Part shown: positions 45,742-54,080 of the stretch, piece by piece
How the letters are laid out: each line of letters starts with the position of its first letter
Position numbering within the stretch: position 1 is the stretch's first letter
NCBI GenBank assembly: GCA_943329665.2
Contig: CALQEU020000002.1
Coordinates: forward strand, 186,001-250,000
Reading direction: 5' to 3'
Length of the DNA: 64,000 bases
DNA from: JAJTFW01 sp903922455
GTDB taxonomy: Bacteria > Bacteroidota > Bacteroidia > AKYH767-A > OLB10
Translations under genes and position numbers: made by a program
The notes under the pieces: model-generated
Database searches by the model: none
What the model saw: the letters and a program-made list of their open reading frames with translations, nothing else
What the model was told of the DNA's origin: nothing

Positions 45742-46191
45742 CTAGATTTTCTTTATCATTAAATAGTGTTGGATGTCGTTGTAAAGTAAAAAAGTTTCCT
45801 TCACTTTCGTATAACCACATGCTAAATAAAATTCCAACGCATTTTCACGAGCTTGTAAAACGATGGTTTTTACTCCTGCACTTATTGCTAAACTTTCTAA
45901 TTCCTCCATCATCATTTTCCCGATTCCTTTTCCACGTTGTCCGGTATCAACTGCCATATATCGAATTTGAGCTTCATGTGGAGAGTTGAGATGAAAACGA
46001 CCACAGGCTATGATATTTCCATCTTCATCGACAATCATCCGTTGTATACTATTTTCTTCTTGATCATCACGCTCGGTTCCTTTAGGCTGCCCCCATGGCT
46101 GTCGAAGCAATTTCCATCTAAAGAAAAAATAATCCTCAATCCTATTTTCATGGTAGGGATCTGCAAATTTTAATTTACTCATCGTCATCAT
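45742..46191 (-). CDS. GNAT-family N-acetyltransferase
   Basis: A 149-residue protein with the acetyl-CoA-binding motif QRGKGIGKMMMEELE (about 87-101) and the C-terminal beta strand (ALEFYLACGY). It overlaps the CoA transferase gene by 4 bp (ATGA). The acceptor (amino acid, protein N-terminus or small molecule) is not visible. Confidence 0.88.
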   Translation of the reverse strand: MMTMSKLKFADPYHENRIEDYFFFRWKLLRQPWGQPKGTERDDQEENSIQRMIVDEDGNIIACGRFHLNSPHEAQIRYMAVDTGQRGKGIGKMMMEELESLAISAGVKTIVLQARENALEFYLACGYTKVKETFLLYNDIQHYLMIKKI

Positions 46192-47267
46192 AAACTCTCT
46201 ATTTTAAAGGCCACTGTCGCCATTCGCTTACTTATTTTTCCGTTGGGTTCCATTTGCTCCAACACCATTTCTTTTGCCAGAGAATCATTCAATACTTCAT
46301 CTAACTTTCTAATTTTCGCAGCAGGAACTTTTGCCTGGTGCAATTTTGATAAAACGGTAGCTGCATCTTGCTTGCTGAATAATGTAGTTAGCTCCGATTG
46401 CAAATCAATTCTATTTTTTACACGATCTGCATTAGTCAAAAATTTACTTTCTTTTGAAAGTGATTGTTTTCCCAACACATCACATAAATTTCGAAACTGC
46501 CCGTCGGTCCCCACCGCTAATAAAATCGGTTGTTGGTCTTTACTCAATACCTTTTCACCATAAGGAGCGATATTAGGATGTAAGGAACCTAACTGTGACG
46601 GCACTACGTTAGTATTGAGATAAGCACTGGATTGATTAATTAGTGACGCCAAAGCAGATCGATATAACGAAGTAGAGACGATTGCTCCTTTCCCTGATCG
46701 CTCACGCTTCCATAAAGCTAAAAGTATTCCTTCCTTGAGTTGATGAGCGGCTAATACATCAATGAAAGCAATGGGAAGCTTTAAAGGATCGTCACCTGGA
46801 TTTCCGTTTATAGACATCATTCCTGATTCTGCTTGCAATACGGCATCATAAGCTACTCGCTCTTCGGAATCAAATCCATGAATTTCACCGATGATTAATG
46901 AAGGATAACGGTCAAGTAGTACCGAACTTTTCAAATCAAACTTTTCTGCATCGCCCTCTTTAAAATTAACGATAAGCACATCTGCACTTTGCAAATATGC
47001 TGAAAGTTGCAATCGATCGGAAGACTCTCCTAAATCAAGGAAAATAATATGTTTATGCCAATTCACACAATGATAATAAGCAGAAGCGGGATCTTCAGTC
47101 GATTCCAGAGCTGATTTCCATCCACGCGTTGGATCACCTCCGCTCCTTTTATTCTCAATTTTAACGACTTCAGCACCTAACTCAGCGAAAAACATTCCCA
47201 CTGCAGGGCCCGCCAATACGGTGGCCAATTCAATTACTTTAAGTCCTTTCAGGGAATCCGTCAACAT
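46188..47267 (-). CDS. CaiB/BaiF-type class III CoA transferase
   Basis: A 359-residue protein. The N-terminus (KGLKVIELATVLAGPAVGMFFAELGAEVVKIE) and the Asp in VLQAESGMMSINGNPGD are typical of formyl-CoA transferase-like enzymes, which move CoA between carboxylic acids by way of an aspartyl-CoA intermediate. Its start lies inside the ctlX 3' end (29-bp overlap). The acid substrate is unknown. Confidence 0.85.
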   Translation of the reverse strand: MLTDSLKGLKVIELATVLAGPAVGMFFAELGAEVVKIENKRSGGDPTRGWKSALESTEDPASAYYHCVNWHKHIIFLDLGESSDRLQLSAYLQSADVLIVNFKEGDAEKFDLKSSVLLDRYPSLIIGEIHGFDSEERVAYDAVLQAESGMMSINGNPGDDPLKLPIAFIDVLAAHQLKEGILLALWKRERSGKGAIVSTSLYRSALASLINQSSAYLNTNVVPSQLGSLHPNIAPYGEKVLSKDQQPILLAVGTDGQFRNLCDVLGKQSLSKESKFLTNADRVKNRIDLQSELTTLFSKQDAATVLSKLHQAKVPAAKIRKLDEVLNDSLAKEMVLEQMEPNGKISKRMATVAFKIESL

Positions 47268-48195
47268 GCTTCACACTTCTTGGCCTCAAAAATACTTCAG
47301 CCAGCATGCAACGAATGCTACCCCCTCCAATTTTTTCAATCATAGGAATGTCAACAACCAGAAAGTTGGATCGTTTAGAAATCAATCCTTTCTGTTCTAT
47401 TGTCAGATTTTGATAGGCTGATGTTGAACAAATCGTAAATAATTTCCCCTCTTTATTTTGAAGTTGAAGCATATTCCCACAGAAATGTTGGACCTGATTC
47501 CAACTAATTGAAATAGCTTCCAAATTGCCCTCTTTAAAAAACTGCAAGAGCTTTGATTTTTCTAATGAATCAATAATCCCATCTTCATAATAAAGTACAT
47601 ATCCCAATCCCATATTCATGATCACATTTGTGTGATAAATCGGTTGTTGATAAGCATCCATACAAGTAAAAAAAAATGGAGTATAATTTAAAGCATAACA
47701 AACAGCAATAAAAACTACTTCATCTGTTCTTGGACTTCGAATCGCGAAAGCTATTTTTTGCAAATGATCAAATACAATACTTCCCGTTCCTTCTAAGTAT
47801 AAAAACTCTTCTTCATATTTACTGTAATCTTGAATTTCATTCACTTCAAAATTATTCGTCAAATCAACGAGCATATTTCCATTTCTTTCTCGCTGTCGAT
47901 TAGCAGCCATCATTGGGTAAATGAATAATTTGTTTTGCTCATGCGTACTAAAACAATTATTCGGAAAAATGCAATCGGGAGCTAACAAATCATCAGATTG
48001 AGAAACGAGAACATCAATTCCAACATTTCTCAATTGCTCTACTACGCTATCAAATTCCTTTAATGCCACCTCAGATACACTTTCAAATTCCATCTTATTC
48101 TGGAATGAATTACTGCTAGAAGTTTCGGGATTAAAACCAAATTGCGCTGGACGAACCATCAAAACGGAATGAGCAATATGATGGTGAACTAACAT
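47239..48195 (-). CDS. ctlX: CtlX-like citrulline utilisation hydrolase (guanidino-modifying enzyme superfamily)
   Basis: A 318-residue protein of the arginine deiminase/amidinotransferase fold. The N-terminus HSVLMVRPAQFGFNPET and the LEGTGSIVFDH segment are typical of CtlX. His in PIYHTNVIMNMG and the C-terminal Cys in GGGSIRCMLAE (about residue 300) give the catalytic His/Cys pair. It is named for citrulline utilisation in the family. It starts 2 nt after aroQ. The name is a family match; activity is not shown. Confidence 0.85.
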   Translation of the reverse strand: MLVHHHIAHSVLMVRPAQFGFNPETSSSNSFQNKMEFESVSEVALKEFDSVVEQLRNVGIDVLVSQSDDLLAPDCIFPNNCFSTHEQNKLFIYPMMAANRQRERNGNMLVDLTNNFEVNEIQDYSKYEEEFLYLEGTGSIVFDHLQKIAFAIRSPRTDEVVFIAVCYALNYTPFFFTCMDAYQQPIYHTNVIMNMGLGYVLYYEDGIIDSLEKSKLLQFFKEGNLEAISISWNQVQHFCGNMLQLQNKEGKLFTICSTSAYQNLTIEQKGLISKRSNFLVVDIPMIEKIGGGSIRCMLAEVFLRPRSVKHVDGFPERT

Positions 48196-48197
48196 TA

Positions 48198-48629
48198 TTA
48201 AACGTCTTTACTCGTATCTATAAAATACTTTATTGCCAATTCATAACCTTTTAATCCAAGCCCGCCTATGAGCCCAACACATTTGCTTGCCATTAAACTT
48301 TGATGACGAAATTCTTCTCTCGCAAAAACATTGGAGATATGCAATTCGATTACTGAAGTTCGAATCGCTGCAACGGCATCCGCAAGAGCTACCGAAGTGT
48401 GCGTATAACCACCGGCATTCAAAATAATTCCATGAGAAGAAAAGCCAACTTCATGCAATCGATTAATGAGTTCGCCTTCCACATTACTTTGAAAATAATG
48501 AAGATCGATATCTGGAAAAAGCACCTTAAAATTTGAAAAATATTCTTCAAAAGTCTTCACACCATACACTTCTGGTTCGCGAATACCCAACAAATTCAAA
48601 TTGGGACCGTTAATAATATCTATGCGCAT
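48198..48629 (-). CDS. aroQ: type II 3-dehydroquinate dehydratase
   Basis: A 143-residue shikimate-pathway enzyme from ATG 48629 (MRIDIINGPNLNLLG); the adjacent ATG 48632 is also possible. The motifs INGPNLNLLGIREPE, LNAGGYTHTSVAL (catalytic Tyr from the first part, Asn/His here) and IELHISNVFAREEFRH are standard. It leads a five-gene minus-strand operon. Confidence 0.96.
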   Translation of the reverse strand: MRIDIINGPNLNLLGIREPEVYGVKTFEEYFSNFKVLFPDIDLHYFQSNVEGELINRLHEVGFSSHGIILNAGGYTHTSVALADAVAAIRTSVIELHISNVFAREEFRHQSLMASKCVGLIGGLGLKGYELAIKYFIDTSKDV

Positions 48630-48635
48630 CATGTA

Positions 48636-48672
48636 CAAATTTACAAAAAATATGAATCATTAATTATCTTCG
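48636..48672. promoter_or_regulatory. back-to-back -7 elements of aroQ and xerD
   Basis: TAAATTTG on the minus strand (48643-48636) lies 3 or 6 nt before the aroQ ATG. TATCTTCG on the plus strand (48665-48672) lies 7 nt before the xerD ATG. The elements face away from each other with 21 bp between them in a gap of only 50 bp. Confidence 0.45.
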
Positions 48673-48679
48673 TACAGTC

Positions 48680-49582
48680 ATGAACGCTTGGACGCCCTAC
48701 ATTAAAGGATTTAGAAGTTATTCGCAATTGGAACGATCACTGTCCTCCAATACGGTGGAAGCTTATGAGCATGACATTGAAAAATTAGTACAGTTTTTAG
48801 ACTTTAAGCAATACCCCCATTCTCCCGAGCAAATCAAACATGAACATCTACAGGAATTTCTTCGATGGGTGAGTGATTTAGGAATGATGGCAAGAACACA
48901 AGCACGTGTGTTATCAGGAGTAAAAGCCTTTTACAAGTACTTGTTGATGGAAAATGTTTTGCAAGATGATCCCACCGAATTAATAGAAGGTCCGAGCATT
49001 GGCAAGAAACTTCCTGATTTTCTTACAGTCGAAGAAATCAATATCTTGTTAGACGCGATTGATTTAAGTTTACCGGAAGGACAACGAAATAAAGCGATGC
49101 TCGAGACCTTGTATTCTTGCGGACTGCGTGTATCAGAACTTATCGGATTGCAATTAAGTCAAAGTTATTTTAACGATGGTTTTGTAAAGGTTACTGGTAA
49201 GGGTAACAAAGAAAGAATTATTCCCATGGGAAATTCAGCTATTAAACAAATTGGGTTGTACACGGATGGAATTCGAAATCATTTGCCGATACAAAAGGGT
49301 CATGAAGATTATATTTTCTTAAATCGACGAGGACGAAAATTAAGTCGAGTAATGGTTTTTATGATCATCAAAGATCTGGCTTCGCGAGCTGGAATTAGAA
49401 CTTCAATAAGTCCGCATACATTTCGACATTCATTTGCCACCCATTTAATTGAAGGCGGTGCCGATTTACGAGCGGTTCAAGAGATGCTCGGCCATAGCAG
49501 CATTACCACCACGGAGATTTATACTCATCTCGACAAGGACTATTTGCGCTCGGCTATCCTACAGTTTCATCCACGTAAATAG
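48680..49582 (+). CDS. xerD: XerD/XerC-type tyrosine recombinase
   Basis: A 300-residue site-specific recombinase. The N-terminal SAM-like core-binding domain covers about 5-95. The catalytic domain has the full set Arg150, Lys174, His246, Arg249, His272 and nucleophile Tyr281. Length and sequence fit the chromosomal Xer recombinase that resolves chromosome dimers rather than an integrase of a mobile element, and no attachment site or phage gene is nearby. XerC versus XerD cannot be fully separated here. Confidence 0.9.
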   Translation: MNAWTPYIKGFRSYSQLERSLSSNTVEAYEHDIEKLVQFLDFKQYPHSPEQIKHEHLQEFLRWVSDLGMMARTQARVLSGVKAFYKYLLMENVLQDDPTELIEGPSIGKKLPDFLTVEEINILLDAIDLSLPEGQRNKAMLETLYSCGLRVSELIGLQLSQSYFNDGFVKVTGKGNKERIIPMGNSAIKQIGLYTDGIRNHLPIQKGHEDYIFLNRRGRKLSRVMVFMIIKDLASRAGIRTSISPHTFRHSFATHLIEGGADLRAVQEMLGHSSITTTEIYTHLDKDYLRSAILQFHPRK

Positions 49583-49706
49583 CGGAGTTAGCTATAAGTT
49601 TGAGTGAAAGTATTCGAATCGTTAAGAAGAAATAATAACTTCCAAATTAAGTCATAAACTACTGTATATCTCGACATTAATTAAAAATATTAAAGAAAAA
49701 AATGAT

Positions 49707-49719
49707 CTGAGTCACTCAG
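49707..49719. promoter_or_regulatory. small dyad CTGAGTCACTCAG upstream of the reductase gene
   Basis: A perfect 6-bp dyad around one base, 64 nt before the reductase ATG in a 201-bp gap. It could be an operator; no T-run follows closely enough for a clear terminator. Confidence 0.3.
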
Positions 49720-49783
49720 GAACACTATTATTTTTTTGGGGTTAAATCAATAAGCCCTAATTTTATCAAAATACAAGAGACTC

Positions 49784-50500
49784 ATGGCATATACCTATCA
49801 AGACGCTTCGATCGTAGACATCATATACGAGACAGAAAAAGTAAAACGATTTTTCATAAAAGTACCAGACGAAATTCCTTTTTCGTTCAAGGCTGGGCAA
49901 TTCATTATGTTAGATTTACCCCTCGATTCAAAATATACTAATCGCAGTTATTCGATTGCATCAGCTCCTTCAAAAGATAATATTTTTGAGTTGTGTATTG
50001 TACTTAATGAAAAAGGATTAGGAACACCACTTTTATGGGAGAGATATGATATAGGAACGCAAATAAAAATATCAAAAGTGTTAGGTAAATTTCAATTGCC
50101 TGACACTATTGATCGCGACTTATGTTTTATTGGAACTGGAACAGGTATTGCTCCGTTACGTTCACAAATAGTACACATCTTAAAAAATAATATTCCACAT
50201 AAAAATTTATACTTGATTTTTGGTAATCGCTGGGAGAAAGATATTCTGTATCGCAAGGAGCTAGAAGAATTAGCAGCTGAATATCCAAGCTTCCAATTCA
50301 TTCCTGTTTTATCGCGTCAAAATGAGGGCTGGAAAGGCAAAACAGGATACGTACATAGTATTTACGAAGAAATTTTTGCGGATCAACGTCCAGCTTATTT
50401 TTATATCTGCGGATGGGCGGATATGCTAAAAGAAGCGCGACAAAGACTCGATATTTTAGGATATGACAAAAAAGCCATTCGCTTTGAGTCGTATGATTAA
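49784..50500 (+). CDS. ferredoxin-NADP reductase-type FAD oxidoreductase
   Basis: A 238-residue protein with an FAD-binding beta barrel (about 5-100; RSYSIASAP binds FAD) and an NAD(P)-binding domain (GTGTGIAPLRSQI, then FGNRWEKD and YICGWADML). The overall layout is that of FNR-like reductases passing electrons between NAD(P)H and ferredoxin, flavodoxin or an oxygenase partner. No ferredoxin is nearby. The partner is unknown. Confidence 0.88.
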   Translation: MAYTYQDASIVDIIYETEKVKRFFIKVPDEIPFSFKAGQFIMLDLPLDSKYTNRSYSIASAPSKDNIFELCIVLNEKGLGTPLLWERYDIGTQIKISKVLGKFQLPDTIDRDLCFIGTGTGIAPLRSQIVHILKNNIPHKNLYLIFGNRWEKDILYRKELEELAAEYPSFQFIPVLSRQNEGWKGKTGYVHSIYEEIFADQRPAYFYICGWADMLKEARQRLDILGYDKKAIRFESYD

Positions 50501-50581
50501 AGAGTTGCAAAATATAGTATACTAAATTTCGTTTTAAACTGTTATCGTCCTCTAACTCATCAATTTCTTAAAAAAATAAAC

Positions 50582-50884
50582 GAGTTGAGATCGAAAAAAC
50601 TAAGTTTTATTGCACTTTCATGGACCATTGTTCATCCCATCAACGAGGAAAGTCCACTGCGCAACTTAGTAGAAAATGATGTAGAAGAACTTGAAGCTGA
50701 ATTTATGATTAGTATTAAAGCCATTGATGATACCTACTCCCAACAAATATTTGATCGAAATTCTTATTTTTGGAAAGAAATGAAATGGGACGCAAAATTT
50801 TTGCCGATGGTATCTAAGTCTGAAACAGGGAAAACCATTATCGATTTAAAAAAATATCTGAAATTGAAAATATTAAAATCGAAC
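50582..50884 (+). pseudogene. remnant of an inward-rectifier K+ channel (Kir) C-terminal domain
   Basis: About 100 in-frame codons match the end of the cytoplasmic Kir domain: LSFIALSWTIVHPINEESPL, then MISIKAIDDTYSQQIFDRNSY and WDAKFLPM. The transmembrane pore part, selectivity filter and upstream domain are missing; upstream codons reach the reductase stop without Kir similarity. The frame runs without a stop into the next gene, whose signal peptide then lies mid-frame. It is a decayed fragment, not a working channel. Confidence 0.75.
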
Positions 50885-51652
50885 ATGTATAAAATATTTC
50901 TAATACTTTTTTTCACTTGTATTGCTGGAACTTCGTGGTCACAAGTAGGAAAAAGTGAATTACAAAAATTTCAACAAGGAGAAAAATTACAGCAGGAAGA
51001 AAAATGGAGTGAAGCCCTTGTTGTTTTTAAAGAACTATTGAAAAGAGATTCATCCAACGTTGAATATTTATGGAGAACTTCATTCATGTATTGCATCATT
51101 GGCTTTGAACAAAAAACAGAGAGTTCAAAACAAGAGTGGTATGAAAAGGCAACTTATTTAGGAAAGAAAGCCATCACGCAACATCCTCAAAATGCGAATG
51201 CGCATTATGCTTATGCAGTGTCGCTGGGTAGAATGACTGAATTTGGAAGCAACAAAATAAAAATCGAGAATGCCAAATTAATTAAATCAGAAGCGGAACT
51301 AACCCTCAAACTAGATCCAAAAACAGCAGGTGCTTATCATATTCTAGGAAGATGGCATCGCGAAATTGCCAGTTTTAATTTTTTTGAAAGAACCATGATA
51401 ACAGCCATCTTCGGAGCTTTGCCTGGTGGAACTCATGATGAGTCGATAAAGAATTTTGAAAAAGCCATCTTGTTAGAACCCATGAATTCAATACATTATT
51501 TTGAGTTGGCACAGTCGTATCTAGCACGCGACGAAGAAAGTGACAAACAGAATGCAAAAAACTGGCTTATAAAAGCAACACAAATTCAAGTTAAGAGCAT
51601 AGATGACAAAAACAACAAGAGTAAATGTGAGAAATTGTTAAAGGAAATATAA
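50885..51652 (+). CDS. exported TPR-repeat protein
   Basis: A 255-residue protein from ATG 50885, whose signal peptide (MYKIFLILFFTCIAGTSWSQ) marks the true start although the frame extends into the Kir remnant. Three or more TPR-like helical pairs follow (ALVVFKELLKRDSSNVEYLW, then NANAHYAYAVSLGRMTEF and TAGAYHILGRWHREIASF). It is probably periplasmic and binds protein partners. It converges with the flippase gene, 14 bp between ends. Confidence 0.8.
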   Translation: MYKIFLILFFTCIAGTSWSQVGKSELQKFQQGEKLQQEEKWSEALVVFKELLKRDSSNVEYLWRTSFMYCIIGFEQKTESSKQEWYEKATYLGKKAITQHPQNANAHYAYAVSLGRMTEFGSNKIKIENAKLIKSEAELTLKLDPKTAGAYHILGRWHREIASFNFFERTMITAIFGALPGGTHDESIKNFEKAILLEPMNSIHYFELAQSYLARDEESDKQNAKNWLIKATQIQVKSIDDKNNKSKCEKLLKEI

Positions 51653-51666
51653 AGTAAATTTTCAAA

Positions 51667-53130
51667 TTATTTTTTCTTTTTCAACCAATCGAAAGCTTCG
51701 GGTGTCAATTTTTTCATATAGACAAAAGCAATATAAATTCCAGAGATTATGATTCCTTTGTAAAGAATATTAATTATTGGGTAGCCAGTCGAAGGCAACA
51801 AAAATCCGAATGCGAAAAGCACAATAATTAAAAAGAGCAACACTTTGTTTTCCTTCTCAAATGGCTGCAAATTGAAATGTTTTTTAACATACCAAAACAA
51901 GAGACTATTGTAAATAAATGAAGCTAATGCGGTAGCGGTGGCGGCTCCAATCATCCCTAACCATGGGATTAAAATAATTTGCAATGCCAACACAATAACC
52001 GCTAAAGAAATTAAAAAAACGGCACCTAACTTATACTTATCAGAATTAAATAAAATAGCTGCATTTAATCCTGTAGCCATATTGTAGAGACTTGATAAAC
52101 TTAAAATGATGACAATGGGTGCTCCTTGATCATATCCTTCTGGTAAAAAAGTGAACAAATCGTAAATATTGATATTCACATTCAGAAAAAGAAAGCCTCC
52201 AATCATGAACATATACAAACTTGATTTTTGGTAAATCGAATTGATTTCTTCGCGATCATTTTCTTTCCATGCAAAAGCGATTTTAGAAGCGGCAATACGA
52301 TCAAAAGCATTGAGAGGAGCTTCGATGATAGTTGGAATAAAGGCTGCCACAGTATAAACTCCTACGAAAGCTAGAGGCATATATTGTCCGATCATAATGG
52401 CATCGAAAAATTTCAATCCAATGGAGGCTACGGAAGCAAACCATAGCAACAATCCGTAACGAATCAACTGAATAAAATTTTGCTCTTTAAAAAAGGGCCA
52501 ATCAATTTTAAATCCGGGTCGGTCGAATTGAAATATATAAATGAGTAAACCGATCATTTGAATTCCATAAATGGCAACAAAAGCCATTATAAACTCATCT
52601 AAGGTAAACCATTTCAAATAATACAAACTCACCACAGCAATCGCCATGAAGCGCACTACAATATCGTTGAGGTAGGTGGGAATTGTACTTTTATAATTCG
52701 AAGAGCAATAGATACTCAACACCGAAATAATCGAAACAAAAAAAGTAAGTGGAAAAACATAATAAAAGAATTCATTAAACAAAGGCGATTCGACGGCATA
52801 GCGACTCATGATAAAATCTTTAGACAAATAAAGCACTGTGGCTGCCAACACAAATCCAAGCAAAGGAAACAGCAACATAAAACCAAAAAATCCATGGTGA
52901 CGATTCTCTAGATTTTTAAAACGCGGAAAGAAGCGTGTTGTAGCACTACCAATTCCAAGAGGCACAAACATGGCCACCAGCAGAGCGAATGAATACAGAA
53001 CTCGTGTAAGGCCTAGCTCCTCTTTGGTTAGGAAGTTTGGCTGGATAATAATCAGATTTACAAAGCCCACCACGAAACCAATATAGGTAGCTATGGTATT
53101 TTTTATTCCTTGACGTTTGATTACTCCCAT
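51667..53130 (-). CDS. Wzx-like polysaccharide flippase (MATE/MOP superfamily)
   Basis: A 487-residue membrane protein with about fourteen predicted helices, starting with RQGIKNTIATYIGFVVGF and ending with a short Lys-rich tail. It fits the Wzx/RfbX branch of the MOP superfamily, which turns lipid-linked glycan units from the cytoplasmic to the periplasmic face. It is on the opposite strand from the Wza/Wzc genes but near both glycan clusters. A -7-like TACTTTTG lies 25 nt before it. Confidence 0.88.
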   Translation of the reverse strand: MGVIKRQGIKNTIATYIGFVVGFVNLIIIQPNFLTKEELGLTRVLYSFALLVAMFVPLGIGSATTRFFPRFKNLENRHHGFFGFMLLFPLLGFVLAATVLYLSKDFIMSRYAVESPLFNEFFYYVFPLTFFVSIISVLSIYCSSNYKSTIPTYLNDIVVRFMAIAVVSLYYLKWFTLDEFIMAFVAIYGIQMIGLLIYIFQFDRPGFKIDWPFFKEQNFIQLIRYGLLLWFASVASIGLKFFDAIMIGQYMPLAFVGVYTVAAFIPTIIEAPLNAFDRIAASKIAFAWKENDREEINSIYQKSSLYMFMIGGFLFLNVNINIYDLFTFLPEGYDQGAPIVIILSLSSLYNMATGLNAAILFNSDKYKLGAVFLISLAVIVLALQIILIPWLGMIGAATATALASFIYNSLLFWYVKKHFNLQPFEKENKVLLFLIIVLFAFGFLLPSTGYPIINILYKGIIISGIYIAFVYMKKLTPEAFDWLKKKK

Positions 53131-53155
53131 TCAACCCTGTAATTTACAATAAACG

Positions 53156-53163
53156 CAAAAGTA
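53156..53163 (-). promoter_or_regulatory. candidate -7 element of the flippase gene
   Basis: On the minus strand TACTTTTG matches TAnnTTTG and ends 25 nt before the ATG. No TTG at the right distance. Confidence 0.4.
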
Positions 53164-53292
53164 ACTGCAATAATCAATATAAATCACTCATAACTAGTTC
53201 ATTTTCCATTTCTTACCTTAAAAATCAAAAAACTCTAACAATCAATGATTTAAATTAATATATTGAATTCCAATTTCTAAAACCAAAACACA

Positions 53293-54031
53293 TGAAAAAA
53301 ATTATTATCTTAATTATGATTCTTTTAGGAAATCAATTTACTAAAGCACAATTGTGGGAGCAAACTACTACTTTTCCTGGAATTTTAAGGCTGCGAAATG
53401 GTTAACCTATAAAATAAGATTCCAAAACACCGGAACTTATCAAGCTAATTATGTGCGAATCACTGATAGTATTCCATCGGAATTAAATTTATCGACCTTT
53501 GAACTTCTTGGTTATAGTCATCAACCTTGTACATATACAATAGAAGGGAATAACATCATTAAATTTAATTTCCCTGGCATCATATTACCTGACTCAAATT
53601 CTAATGAGCCAGAAAGCCACGGATTTATTGAGTTTAGAATAAGACCAAATACAAATTTGGTGCTCGGTGATAATATCAGCAATCGTGCATACATTTATTT
53701 TGACTTCAATCCTGCTGTAATTACTAATGACGCAATTACCATAGTAGAAAATACTACTTCACTTAACGAAGTTAATATTTCAATTAACGACTTGAGAATA
53801 TTTCCAAATCCATCCTCGGAATACATAAATTGCAAAGTGATAACAAACCAAACAAATGATATGTTATACCAACTTTCAATTTTCGATTCTCAAGGAAAGT
53901 TAATAAGCAAAGTGAACAATTCGAACTTATCAAATCCAATAAGTATAAAAACGCTTCAAACTGGACTTTACTTATTACAATTATTAGATCGTAACGGAAA
54001 AATTTATTCTGGAACATTTATTAAAGATTAA
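53293..54031 (+). pseudogene. remnant of a secreted protein with DUF7619-like and T9SS sorting domains
   Basis: From ATG 53293 a signal peptide (MKKIIILIMILLGNQFTKAQ) is followed by LWEQTTTFPG and a stop at 53404-53406. A second frame from about 53354 encodes a DUF7619-type segment (WLTYKIRFQNTGTYQANYVR to SNRAYIYFDFNPAVITN) and a C-terminal type A T9SS sorting domain (LRIFPNPSSEYINC ... GLYLLQLLDRNGKIYSGTF). The frames differ by +1 and the expected large middle part is missing, so an ancestral surface protein has lost its centre and frame. The sorting domain itself looks intact. Confidence 0.75.
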
Positions 54032-54044
54032 ACACAATAATTTT

Positions 54045-54080
54045 AAAAAGCCCTTGTTGAAAATCAGCAAGGGCTTTTTT
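54045..54080. terminator. bidirectional intrinsic terminator
   Basis: AAAAAGCCCTTG (54045-54056) pairs with CAAGGGCTTTTT (54068-54079), with an 11-nt loop. T-runs follow the stem on both strands. It ends the T9SS remnant transcript and overlaps the stop of the minus-strand glycosyltransferase gene. Confidence 0.9.

Noticed and set aside
48680..49582. Integrase of a mobile element
   Set aside because: Length and sequence fit a chromosomal Xer recombinase, with no attachment-site repeat, tRNA or phage gene nearby.
50585..51652. One genuine 355-codon Kir-TPR fusion protein
   Set aside because: The TPR half has its own cleavable signal peptide at its true start, and the Kir half lacks the pore and its normal start.
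53354..54031. An intact 225-codon secreted protein
   Set aside because: It has no signal peptide in its own frame; the matching signal peptide lies in another frame 60 bp upstream, so the gene is broken.
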